The position numbers and the translations under genes are program-made. A stretch of 64,000 bases of DNA, taken from contig NW_024609846.1 in assembly GCF_016920785.2 (NCBI RefSeq), positions 111,404,831-111,468,830 of the forward strand, given 5' to 3'. Positions 54,756 through 64,000 of the stretch are shown here, piece after piece; the stretch's first letter is position 1; every line of letters begins with the position of its first letter. The notes beneath the pieces were generated by a model that saw nothing but the letters and a program-made list of their open reading frames with translations, searched no databases and had not been told where the DNA came from. This DNA comes from Ixodes scapularis (Eukaryota; Arthropoda; Arachnida; Ixodida; Ixodidae).

Positions 54756-56705
54756 AGGTACAGTTACAGATAGTTTATCAAACTTGCATTTAGGTTAGAG
54801 TTAAATTTACTTAGAAATATAAGTAACGCGTTACAGTTACTTCGTCAGAGTAACTTGGTTACTTTCAAGATACGTTCGTTATTTTTCTTAAATTTAACTA
54901 TGGGCAGTGATGACAACACACATTGCCTACGATTTATATTTATAGGGAACTCCCAGAAAACTTTCATTTCGCTTTTTGCAATACAAATTGCTACCTTCGC
55001 ACGACTTTATTCGATCAAAGGGTTTGTTGCTTCGGTACAAAATGGACTGAATAATAAATTATTTAGCTGATGTTGTAACGCAGCTGCAAGTGTTTTTCAA
55101 GGATTCATTAAGTTTTACCTTGTAATGCAGAACACATCCTTGCTAAAGGGACGCTCAACGGGTGCGCTGAACGGCGAGTGCAGTATTCAGGTGTTAAAAC
55201 AAATTTCCTAATAGTTGGGAAAAAAAAAATTGGGTTGTGTGTGTGTTTATACAGCCTAGAACTTGGTCTGCCTCACAGGGGCGACGAGTCTCCCAGCTGT
55301 AGATGAGAAATTTAGCCAGTGCGGTACAGCCGCTAGCCTGGGGTCTTTAACGTGCTTCACGCAGTAGTGATACACGACCGCACGCCGGTACGATGCTCAT
55401 CCAGATCGAAACGGGCAGGGGTGGGCTCGAACCCAGGATCCCTGGGTTCTGCAGCGCGAGCTTTCGCTCCACGTGCTCCGAGCTGGTGTGCGCTAGACCA
55501 CTCGGCCACCGATCCCCCCAGTTGGAAAGTCGCTGAGGCTGGAGGTGCTGTCGAGGTTTCAACGGTCCATTGTCACTTCTTCGTGCCTAACGGTAGTGCC
55601 CAGAAATTAAAGTCCAAACTCACGCCGAGGTGCTTCGAAGGTTGGAGCAAGAGGACCTCCTGGATGCGCATACTTTTTCGCAGTGCTTGCAAAAAGCAGT
55701 AAAGTTATCGCCACTTTATTCCACAAGATCAAAGTACAGTTTATAGCCGGACCACGGTAACACCTGCCTTTCGTCACTCATGATAGCCTCTCGTTTGAGA
55801 GATAACGGTTAATTTACCTTCCAACTATTTTTCATCTTTCTCGAGGTTCTCTTTTTCCTCTTCCTCAGTTGACAGGAGAGGGAGACAATGATGAACAGGC
55901 GGGTCCATTACAATAATAGGGAGGGGAACAGAACGCAAAACCATTTGTAACTGAATAAAGTGGCAAAGACCGTTAGTATCAAACAAGGTAAAGAAAGGAT
56001 TGAACGAAAACAAAACAAAGTCGTCTCGGAATGCGTTTCGCTTATCTTTTTAATTTTTGTATGCAATGCAGAACAAAATACTCGACCGTAGATCACGGAC
56101 CTATGGGCCCCTGGAAAGGACAAGTCGACCAGTAGAAACATAGTCTGTTGCTCCGGTCAGACAGTGTCTACTGGCGGCGACTCGTTTTCGCAAAGAAAAC
56201 TATCGCCGCGACTGCTGCGCCACCAACGACAGAGGCACTCGGTCGGCATTAAACACCCCGCCGTTAAGCGTCTAGGCGTCACACGTTTCCGCGAGGTGGC
56301 TCTGTCGCTTGGCTGAAGAGGCGGGGATGATCGATGAAGCCGGAAAGGGTGAAGACGGGGCGAGAGAGCCACGCACAAAAAAGTTGAAAGAAAGGAAAGG
56401 CTCAATGCGCCTTTCCGCGCAATAAAAAATGAAAAACAGAATTAGAAAAAAAAAAGTATAAGAGAATCGAGTTCTTAACTTTTGTTTTTGTATCGTCTAA
56501 TGTGGGGCTCGATTTCTGCACATGGTCCAACCCGCTGCGGCGTTCACAAAATAGGGTTACTTTTTCGCGAAAAGTATCGGCATCTTTGCAGATACTTTTT
56601 AGTTACTTTTTGAAAAAATAATATTTAGGTTATCGTTATAGTTACTTTAAAAAAAAACGTATCGCTAGAGTTAAAAGTTACCAAAAAGTAACAAATTACA
56701 GTATC
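54756..56705. mobile_element. Candidate hAT-like element bounded by GTAAC blocks
   Basis: GTAACGCGTTACAGTTACTTCG-type sequence at 54756-54870 (key part GTAACGCGTTACAG) and GTTACTTTTTCGCG/AAGTTACCAAAAAGTAAC-type sequence at 56545-56705 could be the subterminal regions of one ~1.95-kb element. Spacing resembles the 1.85-kb element at 13966. I found no terminal repeat or 8-bp duplication, and a SINE lies inside, so the pairing is tentative. Confidence 0.4.
55217..55520 (-). mobile_element. SINE with class II (Leu/Ser-like) tRNA head
   Basis: On the minus strand a perfect A box TGGCCGAGTGG (complement of 55498-55508) and a perfect B box GGTTCGAGCCC (complement of 55423-55433) are about 65 bp apart, as in tRNAs with a long variable arm. 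The T arm CCTGGGTTCGAGCCCACCC is visible. Downstream come GCACGTTAAAGACCCC and GGCTGTACCGCACTGG, then an A-rich 3' end (TTTTTTTTT on plus at 55222-55230). The tRNA part is not intact, so this is a retroposon. Confidence 0.75.
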
Positions 56706-59054
56706 GCGATATTAGGGAGTTTTCGTAGGTGGTTTTCGCCGTTCCGCAACGCTCTCCGCTATCCAATACGATACCCGGAACTCTACAGCCAAGGCCATCG
56801 GCGCGCAGGCGCAGTAGCGGCTTCTTCGTTGCGGAGGGCTTAGCGGAGGAAACACGCGGTAAACGAACCCAATACTGGATTTGACCCATCAGCCCGTGGC
56901 GTCGGCTGCCTGTGGGTTTAAGATCAAACGAAGTATAAAAATATTTTTTTTTTTAAAAACAGTTTCTTTTTTTTTTATGTCTTAATTTTTCTTTTATGTA
57001 ACTTTTACTTGTGCAAGAACATGATTAATTATTCTGGGGCTTTACAGAGTGAGAATATTATGGATTATTCTGGTGTTTGTAAAATACCTTGTTCTTGTAG
57101 AATACCTTCTTAGCTTACCAGTCAATAAAGTATTCTGGACAGCAAGAACATTATATTGAGGCTAAACATTTAGGTCATTAGTAAACATACGCAGGAAAAT
57201 CTTTACGAATTTTTAACTCCGTTCTAATACGCATTTCTTAAAAAAATTGATAAATACATGCTCACAGGTGTCACGGAATAACGCAAATGGTAACGTAAGC
57301 AGAAGTGGCGTTTGTGAGCCATATATTGCAGTTTTATATATTACGGTTACAACTATTTTGTTAAGCATGTTCGAATATATCGTGTGTGTTGTCTTTACCG
57401 AGACAATAAATAATGACAATAGAAACAATTATTTGTAGTTATATTATATTCTTACATCAACTGTCAAAAGGGCGAGTTGTGAGAAATCTAATTAACGCAT
57501 CCTTAAAAGCTGGTGAAGTCAAAATAACGAACGATCACGCAGTTCTACTCGTGTTCCTTCATGTCTTCCGTTTTAAAGTCCCGCATGACAAGCTTCACGA
57601 GGAATTATGAGTCAAGAGGTCTAACAAATGAGAAGGTCCAACGAGTCAAAAGATCCAATATTAAACTTGACTCGACGAATCGTTTAACCGGATGGCTATC
57701 TTGCGTCGTTGTACCTATTGACAAATATTGGATCTCTTGACTCGATAAATCTCTTAACACACGACAAAGGGACAACTTATATACAAGAGACTTAAAAGAA
57801 AAAAAATAAAGCGGAAAAGATAAAGATAGTATTGCTTCTCTGCCCGCAAAACTAGTTGGATTTCCTTGATTCGATAGATTTTTCGACTAGATGGCTCTTT
57901 ATTATCAATGAATTTCTTGACTCGAAGCGTCACAGGGGCCGCCCTTTTAGGGTTTCTCACTCTGGGCTTCCTTGAACGGGGGATATGGCAGTTTCCCTCA
58001 AGCGTCTACGAAACAGTGGGCGACGACGTGACAGAAAGAAGGACTGACGGAAGCGCTCGGGTAAGCATGTCTCCTATGTGATAAAGCTTATGAGCGTAAC
58101 AATCTGTCGGCCATATCCGGATGACAGAAGGAATAATGATACTATCGGGGACCGACCGCATTGGCTCGTGGGCAAGAAGGAGAAAAATATATATGTTGGC
58201 TTCTTGTAATCACGACTTGGTTAAAACATCGGCCATTTGCTCGAGCACGAGGAAAAAAAAATCCTTCGAGAGCCCTAACCCGCCAAATAACGAGGACAAC
58301 TTGTGTTTATATGTTGTCTTAGAAGAGCTCAGTGTTCTGTATTGTCACGGGAACCAAAGTACCCCCTATGTGAATTATTGTTGTTACGTTGGGCGATGCA
58401 GGATTTTTAGGTCATTTTGAAAAGAGCATTTTGTCGGCTTCTCACAACAAGTACACAAAATATTTGACATGTAACTGATAATGTACTCATGTTGAGCAAC
58501 TTGGTGAACAAAATCCATACGGCTACTTAAAAATTCACTCATATCATACTTTTTTTTGTAACGCCCTATTGATTTCATTTGTGAGAAAAAGACAACGCTG
58601 CTTAAAATGTAAACAACAAGAATTGAGAAGTGCATGTTCAGCGCGGTAATGGGAAATCATGGAGTTTAATTTTAAGAGAAGCGTTCGCTGCATTTAAAAG
58701 AGCAAGCTAGAGTTGAAAGTGCAGGTTCAGAGTTTCTACTACTGCTACCTAAACCTTTTACAGAACATATTAAAATAAACAATTTGGAACGTGTTAGAAA
58801 TCATATATGAATATGGCACACTTGACGAGTTCACTTTGCCGCGTTTTGCTGTTCTAAATTTCCACACCGAAAGACCGAATGCAAGTGATCAAATATGCGT
58901 TTTATATATGTTTCCTGGAATGAAATGTGAACTCCACTAATTGTATAAGAAAAACAACAACAACATGCCTACAGCTGTTTGTTCGAAAACATCATTAAAT
59001 TAGATTATCACGGTAATTAAAAAAAATTTACTCACTTTTGTCACTTCGTATAAT
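56706..59054. other. Unassigned AT-rich stretch
   Basis: Only short chance frames. From 57600 to 57920 the phrases TTGACTCGA, AGATCCAATA and GGATCTCTTGACTCGAT recur irregularly in both orientations, hinting at a decayed inverted repeat. Nothing else is recognised. Confidence 0.35.
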
Positions 59055-59097
59055 ACTGCTACTACTACTACTACTACTACTACCACTACTACTACTA

Positions 59098-59128
<31 letters not shown>

Positions 59129-59165
59129 AAATAATAATAGTAATAATAATATTAATAACAATATT
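59055..59165. repeat. (TAC)n microsatellite grading into AAT-rich sequence
   Basis: About 24 ACT/TAC trinucleotides (59055-59129) with two CAC interruptions, then AATAATA-rich sequence to about 59165. It lies on the 3' side of the LINE relic, so it could have grown from that element's tail. Confidence 0.9.
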
Positions 59166-59279
59166 AAATTGTATTCAAGAACATTCATACCTACTACAAT
59201 AGTGTGGGGGCAATCAAAGCCAACAGTGGCTTGTGTGACGCCGCCCAACCGAAAGTTCAGAAGCAAAAAAAAAAAAGAT

Positions 59280-60545
59280 AGATTGTCCCAGAACAGACAG
59301 CTGTGCTAGAAGCGACACAGTTACAAGGCAGTTTTCAAAAACAGAACGAAACAGTTACAGACAATACAAAATCCGATGACTATACTTCTGTACAGAGCAC
59401 TCGCGTACAAAATATACACTCAGGTAGAACTTCTGCCTGGAAGATAAAAGATCACTCCTTTCTTAAGCTAACTCAATGAGCTAGCCTGCCGAATTTCAAA
59501 AGGCAAACTATTCAAGATCTCAGGCACGTAGAACGCATATACTTGCCGTATCTAGTCTGTACAAAAGGTATTTAAAGGTCTATTGGAAACGAAGCAAACG
59601 AAGAGATTAGTTTTTGATTTTGAGTTTATCTGACGAAAAGTAACGCAGGACTGCTGTTTCAATAAATCAGGTGCAGAGATACGGCAGTTGCAAATATTGA
59701 AACAAGTCAGTACCATCGGGAATTTACAGACCATAAGACACGCTCTTCAAAATTGTTTTCAAAATACAATCAATTTTCTTATGCCAGTACCCCGAGCAGT
59801 TGCCAGATACAGTAACATCGTACCTTAGCACACTGTATGCAAGTGCATGGGCGACTGTTTTACGAACTGAAAAAAACAGAAGCGATTTTGTGTTATAAAG
59901 AAGTCAACAAGCACCCCTCAGTTTGGGAGCAACGGTAGTCAGTTGAGCATTCCATGTTAGACCGCACTCGAATATTACTCCAAGGTATTTTACATTATCG
60001 ACATATACCAAAGGATCACATTTTCAAGATATACAACTCGAGCTATGTAAAAAAAAAAGTAAAATCTAAATCCACACATCTGAGCGGGTTACGAAAACAC
60101 GAGTTTTGTTTTGTGTACATGAATATCCATAAGGTGAAGTTGAAACCAGTTCATGATGGTAGTCGCGGCGCATTGCAGAGAGTGGACAGCATCTTTGGAG
60201 TTCAGATGTTGAGTGACAATTACGGTATCATCCACGTATTGATAAACATTTTCCCCAAAAATATATGTAGAAATATCATTGACATACAAATAAAATAGAA
60301 GAAGAGATAGAATTGAACCCTGCGGAACACCTGCTCTTAACATCGTTCGCGGACTCCGCGACTAAGATATAATTAGAAGTTGTGAGCGATTTGAAAGGTA
60401 GTTAGATAATAAGAAAAACAAAAGGACAACGAAATCCGAAGCTATACAGATTTTTTAATAGCATAGAATGAGCTAACGGTGTCACATGCCTTGGATACAT
60501 TCAGAAAAAAAGTGCAGCTAAGCGGTTTCTTTCAAAACCGGAAAA
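59280..60545 (-). pseudogene. Broken non-LTR (CR1/Jockey-like) reverse transcriptase, C-terminal part
   Basis: On the minus strand, motifs appear in the right order. LNVSKACD at 60504-60481 is motif A, where Asn replaces the first catalytic Asp. GVPQGSILS follows near 60331-60305, then YLYVNDI. The YVDD catalytic box is at 60238-60227. VKYLGVIF (59993 on) comes next, then TVAHALAYSVLRY and KTILKSVSYG near 59790, and an YLQLPYL-like tail. Several frameshifts and stops (for example at 60091-60089 and in the GACLL segment near 59905) break it. Such enzymes copy LINE RNA at a nicked target; this copy cannot. Confidence 0.85.
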
Positions 60546-60608
60546 AAGTAAATCTGCAAATTCTCCGAGTAATGGTCGTGTACGTTACTCCTGAACAAAA
60601 CCAAACCA

Positions 60609-60610
<2 letters not shown>

Positions 60611-60642
<32 letters not shown>

Positions 60643-60990
60643 TTTTATTTACTATGTAAGTAGGGGGGGAACTGAGGATACAAAGCTGTCCGAGAAGTTT
60701 GACTTGTCCTCAGACCACCTCAAGTACAAAGCAGGGGTAAGACAAGTAGTATGAAAAGACGAAATTATCATACTTAAAAGCACTCTGAAACGGCTGAAAA
60801 AAAAAAAGAGTTTTCCGACAATGCATTTGAAACAAAAAATATAATGGTCCGTCAACATCAAGGCTAAAGCAAACAAACAAAAAAAAAAAACGTAACATAA
60901 TATTAAATTGATGCCACGCGCTTCGTTTCGAGATAGTAGATATAGACATATCACGTCAAAAAGAGCGAGGGACATATAAAATGCTCACAC
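60611..60990 (-). mobile_element. LINE-like 3' end with (ATT)n tail
   Basis: Read on the minus strand, CCCCCCCTACTTACATAG and TAAATAAAATATT run into 11-12 ATT repeats (60611-60645 on plus). A short-unit microsatellite tail is typical of CR1, RTE and related LINE 3' ends. No coding domain is recognised in the 300 bp upstream. It stands head-to-tail with the RT relic, so two insertions or one rearranged element are possible. Confidence 0.4.
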
Positions 60991-63480
60991 TAAACGATCT
61001 CCAACGAACTCACGGTTTGGAAAGATTGCAGAAAGAACATGAGCTATAAGTGTTTCATCTGCTGCCGCAGAAGAAAACAAAAACGACAATAAAACTCTCA
61101 GGATGCAAGTTTTGGGTGGTTCAAGCTGTTACAGGATTAATCTTTCAGGCTCTGATTTATCAGCCTTGATTGTTGTAATGTGACCAACATTGGAGCCCAA
61201 TTGCACTGTTTTGCTTGCAGACAAGACAGTGAGCAATTCCTGCCACAAGCATTTTTAGCCATCGGAAGGTCGGTCCATGAGGTGTATTTAAGCCCAAGGA
61301 GCGAAGTGCATGTCATATTTCGTTCCCTTTTTTGTTTTGTGCTTGTTTTTCAGAGTTCTTGTTGGCGAATGACGCAACCTGATTGCATCGGCCGCGGTAA
61401 TAACACGCACTGGACTAGCCTAGCACTGCGTTACTATCTTCTTAGTGACTAGTACTTCATGTTGAATACACTTTTCTATCATTTTTTATTATTTTGTTCA
61501 TTAATATAACAAAATACATAGTTATGAGTAGGATGATAGAACGAACGGGATTTATATGGCTTATTTTTATTAAGTAAATAAATAACTAAATAAAATGTGT
61601 TCCTATATTAGCACGACCTTACCACTACAATTGTCGTCTGCAAGCAGGAGGAAATAGTCTTTAGACGAGATCAATTTAGGGTTTTATCGTTTTCTACGTA
61701 ATGACTTCGAAGAAAAACAACTTTTGTTAGAATAAATGTAACGTTGGGTGTGTAAGGCCTATTGTATGTTTTATCTTATGTTGTCGGGGAGAACTTAAAG
61801 GAATATATTTGATAGTCATAAGCGGGGAAAATCGGAAGTAAACTGCCCCCAAGGGGTTAAAGGCGTCTAAACAAAAACATACGTGTGAGTGCAGCGTTTC
61901 AGACGAGCTAATACGACGAAGCTGCCCCTAGAAAAATTCTGCTCGAAAGAAAATTGGTAGAAAAAAAAAAATGACCTCGTACAAATAAACACAAAGTACA
62001 CAAGCATACACAGCATTAATTAAACTTTCTGGCACCACGACCTAAATGATAAAATAATCCTCTACGCCCTGATCCGACCGGCGAAGAAAAAAAAAAAAAA
62101 AAGGAATTGTTGTCCTAGTAGTCTAAATTTTGGTCTCGGAAGAAAAACATTCTGCGACGCTGACACAGGCGGCAGTCACCCTCCCCTGGCGACACGTGGC
62201 GTGACCCTTTATAGCACCAAAATAGGGAGCTTTTGACAACGGTGCTTCCATGTCTTAGAGTCTTCCTCCTCTCTCGTCCTGGTTCCAGCAGGATGTAGGT
62301 CACAGCGTGTGGTGTCGCGGGGAGCTTCTTTTCCCCTTCGAAGAAAGGTCAAGGGTGAACTGGAGGCCACAGCGCTTTTGCTCACTGGCGTGTGTTTTAA
62401 AAATACGAGACAATTCTTGGTTTGCTTGTTTAGTTCACTGCTTTCCGGATATTGTAAAATAAAGAGGCGTCCTTCTTTTCGTCGAAGGAAGGAAGCCTGA
62501 GGCGACATTTGAGAGTATTTCAAATTAAAGTAGAAAAAAAACACGCAAAAAAAGAAAACTGAGAGGTGTGTGTATTGTTATCAAGAGCGGACACTTCTTG
62601 CGGTTTTGCTTACTTCTCATGTCCATCGAGATTTCTTTAAACATGAGCGTTGAGCGTTTCTTTTTCTTTTTTTTTGCATTTTGAGAAAGTTGAGTGACGT
62701 TTTTTTTTTTTTTTCATTCTCCCAATAAACCTTCATGGAAGCATAGTTATAAAATATAAGAGAAAATTATAATACGGAAATGCGTCGACTTCGAATAAAA
62801 CAAGAACGTTCTTGGCCTGCACACTTCAACAGAGATTATAGTATTAATGTCACTACTAAAACGTTATATACTAACCATTCCCCTCAGTTTTTAATAGTAG
62901 TTAAATACGTAAAAATTACCCACAAGGGCAAATGGCGTTACTAATACATTTTATCCTGAATACGTACGTAAGGACTGCAACGCAGCTCTTGGAAGTTGAT
63001 CCTGTGGATCTTGCAAGTTCAGGAAGGCAGCTCGCAAATCAAAAGTAATGAGCTTACCTTTCTCCTTGGTCTTTACTTGTGAAAGAATAACGCTAAATAG
63101 TAACTGCAGGTAGAAATTGCGTTATTACCATTTTTGTCCAAAAATTGAAAAGTTACAAACAAAAACACAGTCCTAAAGGTTTTGTGTAAAACGTTATCAT
63201 CGGGCTAGAACTGAAAAAAAGACGACCAATTTAATAAATTAGTGGATGGCAGAAGGTATAACTGTGTTGTCTTGACGAAAGCGCGGCGCACCGCCTGCAC
63301 CTATATAAAGGGAAGGGGGGGGGGGGGGGCAGCATACACAGGTGACAAAGCGTTCTACTATCACCGCGCAAAAACTACGGTAACTACGCAAAACAAAAAA
63401 CGTCCGCCATTGTTGCTATATATTTCCTTTGAGCAATTACATGTAAAACAACTGCCTCTAGATTCTTGTGTGCCGTGAAA
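60991..63480. other. Unassigned AT-rich stretch
   Basis: Short frames on both strands lack motifs. A tracts at 62083-62102 and a T tract at 62700-62714 are present, and a 15-base G run lies at 63315-63329. No gene or element is recognised. Confidence 0.4.
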
Positions 63481-63640
63481 ATCGAGAGGCTGTTATTTTT
63501 TATATTTTTTATTTTCTTCATTTTTTTATATTTTTTTATTTTTTATTTTTATTTTTTTATTTCTTTATATATATTTTTTATTTTTATTATATTTTTTATT
63601 TTTTTATTTTTTTTATTTTCTTGCAATAGCAGAAACGAAG
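63481..63640. repeat. T-rich low-complexity tract
   Basis: Long runs of T interrupted by A or C (TTTTTTATATTTTTTA-like) over about 150 bp. The open frame through it codes for Phe/Ile/Tyr runs only. Confidence 0.95.
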
Positions 63641-64000
63641 AAAACAATCAAAATGAACAAATATATATATTAAAAAAAACAATGTCTTTTTACATATTTT
63701 TTAAGGCTGAAGCTCGTGCGGCCCCGCACAGTCTGTGGGCTTCAGTTTCAACTAAACAAATAAAAATGTAAAAAAAAGCACTAATTTGTAATTTGCAACG
63801 TAACAAGTAACTTAGGCGGGAGATCCAGCTGCTTCGTCGGCTCCAAGAAAAGGTCGTGACGTATGAATCCCCAGAAAGCGAACGGCAATCCCGGCCGAGT
63901 TGACCGTAATGCGGCAGAGTTTTTATTAGGGTAAATGCGACGCGTAACTGACATTTCGGCAGCGCGTCGAAGGATCCCCGGGTGAAATAAAAGAATCCTC
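63641..64000. other. Unassigned window end
   Basis: No gene or repeat boundary is recognised. GC content rises in the last 180 bp. Confidence 0.4.

Noticed and set aside
59000..59266. 88-codon minus frame with a poly-Val run
   Set aside because: It is generated by the TAC microsatellite.
63466..63771. 101-codon frame rich in Phe and Ile
   Set aside because: It arises from T-rich low-complexity sequence.

Overview
The window looks like a repeat-dense, gene-poor piece of a large animal nuclear genome. A hard tick (Ixodida) is the most likely source. This is an inference from tRNA-headed SINE remnants, a degenerate Gypsy-type retroelement, a CR1/Jockey-like LINE relic, many foldback MITEs, AT/CA/TAC microsatellites and long homopolymer G or C tracts. 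No operon logic or ribosome binding sites are present, and no complete protein-coding gene could be recognised. Nearly all open frames are short and chance-like. || Layout. 0-4 kb: a frameshifted fragment of a mobile-element-associated protein, then a decayed Gypsy pol 3' half (integrase) ending in a polypurine tract and one 390-bp LTR. 4-5.8 kb: a foldback MITE between AT microsatellites, then the first copy of an unusual element with a variable palindromic core. 5.8-12.3 kb: unassigned DNA. 12.3-19.1 kb: a nested stack, in which a MITE is split by a 4-kb hAT-like element, itself split by a 1.85-kb hAT-like element with a perfect 8-bp duplication; next to it a 312-bp palindromic MITE is split by the second variable-core element. 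22-25.6 kb: a cluster of five inverted-repeat elements. 27.3-30.9 kb: two TTAA-flanked elements and an intact relative of the split palindromic MITE. 34.3-39 kb: five more foldbacks. 42.5-43 kb: two direct SINE copies. 44.4-46.5 kb: a 95-bp higher-order satellite-like array made of four ~24-bp subunits. 47-54.8 kb: two more variable-core elements. 54.7-56.7 kb: GTAAC-rich blocks and a class II tRNA-type SINE. 59-61 kb: a broken LINE reverse transcriptase. || The most interesting pattern is the variable-core family (5.2, 18.1, 47.2 and 53.7 kb). All four copies share a head (AAAATGAAA..CGTTTAC, then an AGAGCGCAGCTCT hairpin and a GAGGAGGAGG run) and a tail (CGACGCCG run, GCGCC, then an inverted AGAGCTGCGCTCT hairpin and AAAA). 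Their interiors are different arrays of short palindromes: CCCGCTAAATTTAGCGGG, GGTCACGTGACC, GATGACGTCATC, or CCCTCGTGAGGG. Comparison with an empty MITE locates the insertion boundary of one copy. This behaves like a transposable cassette that carries interchangeable palindrome arrays. The second notable structure is the 95-bp array, which shows a further 475-bp (five-unit) periodicity of marker variants. || Genes do not work together here in any visible pathway. The window records successive transposon insertions. A few coding-like stretches (25.8-26.3, 30.9-31.2, 41.2-41.6, 51.4-51.7 kb) are listed with low confidence because they could be exons or relics.
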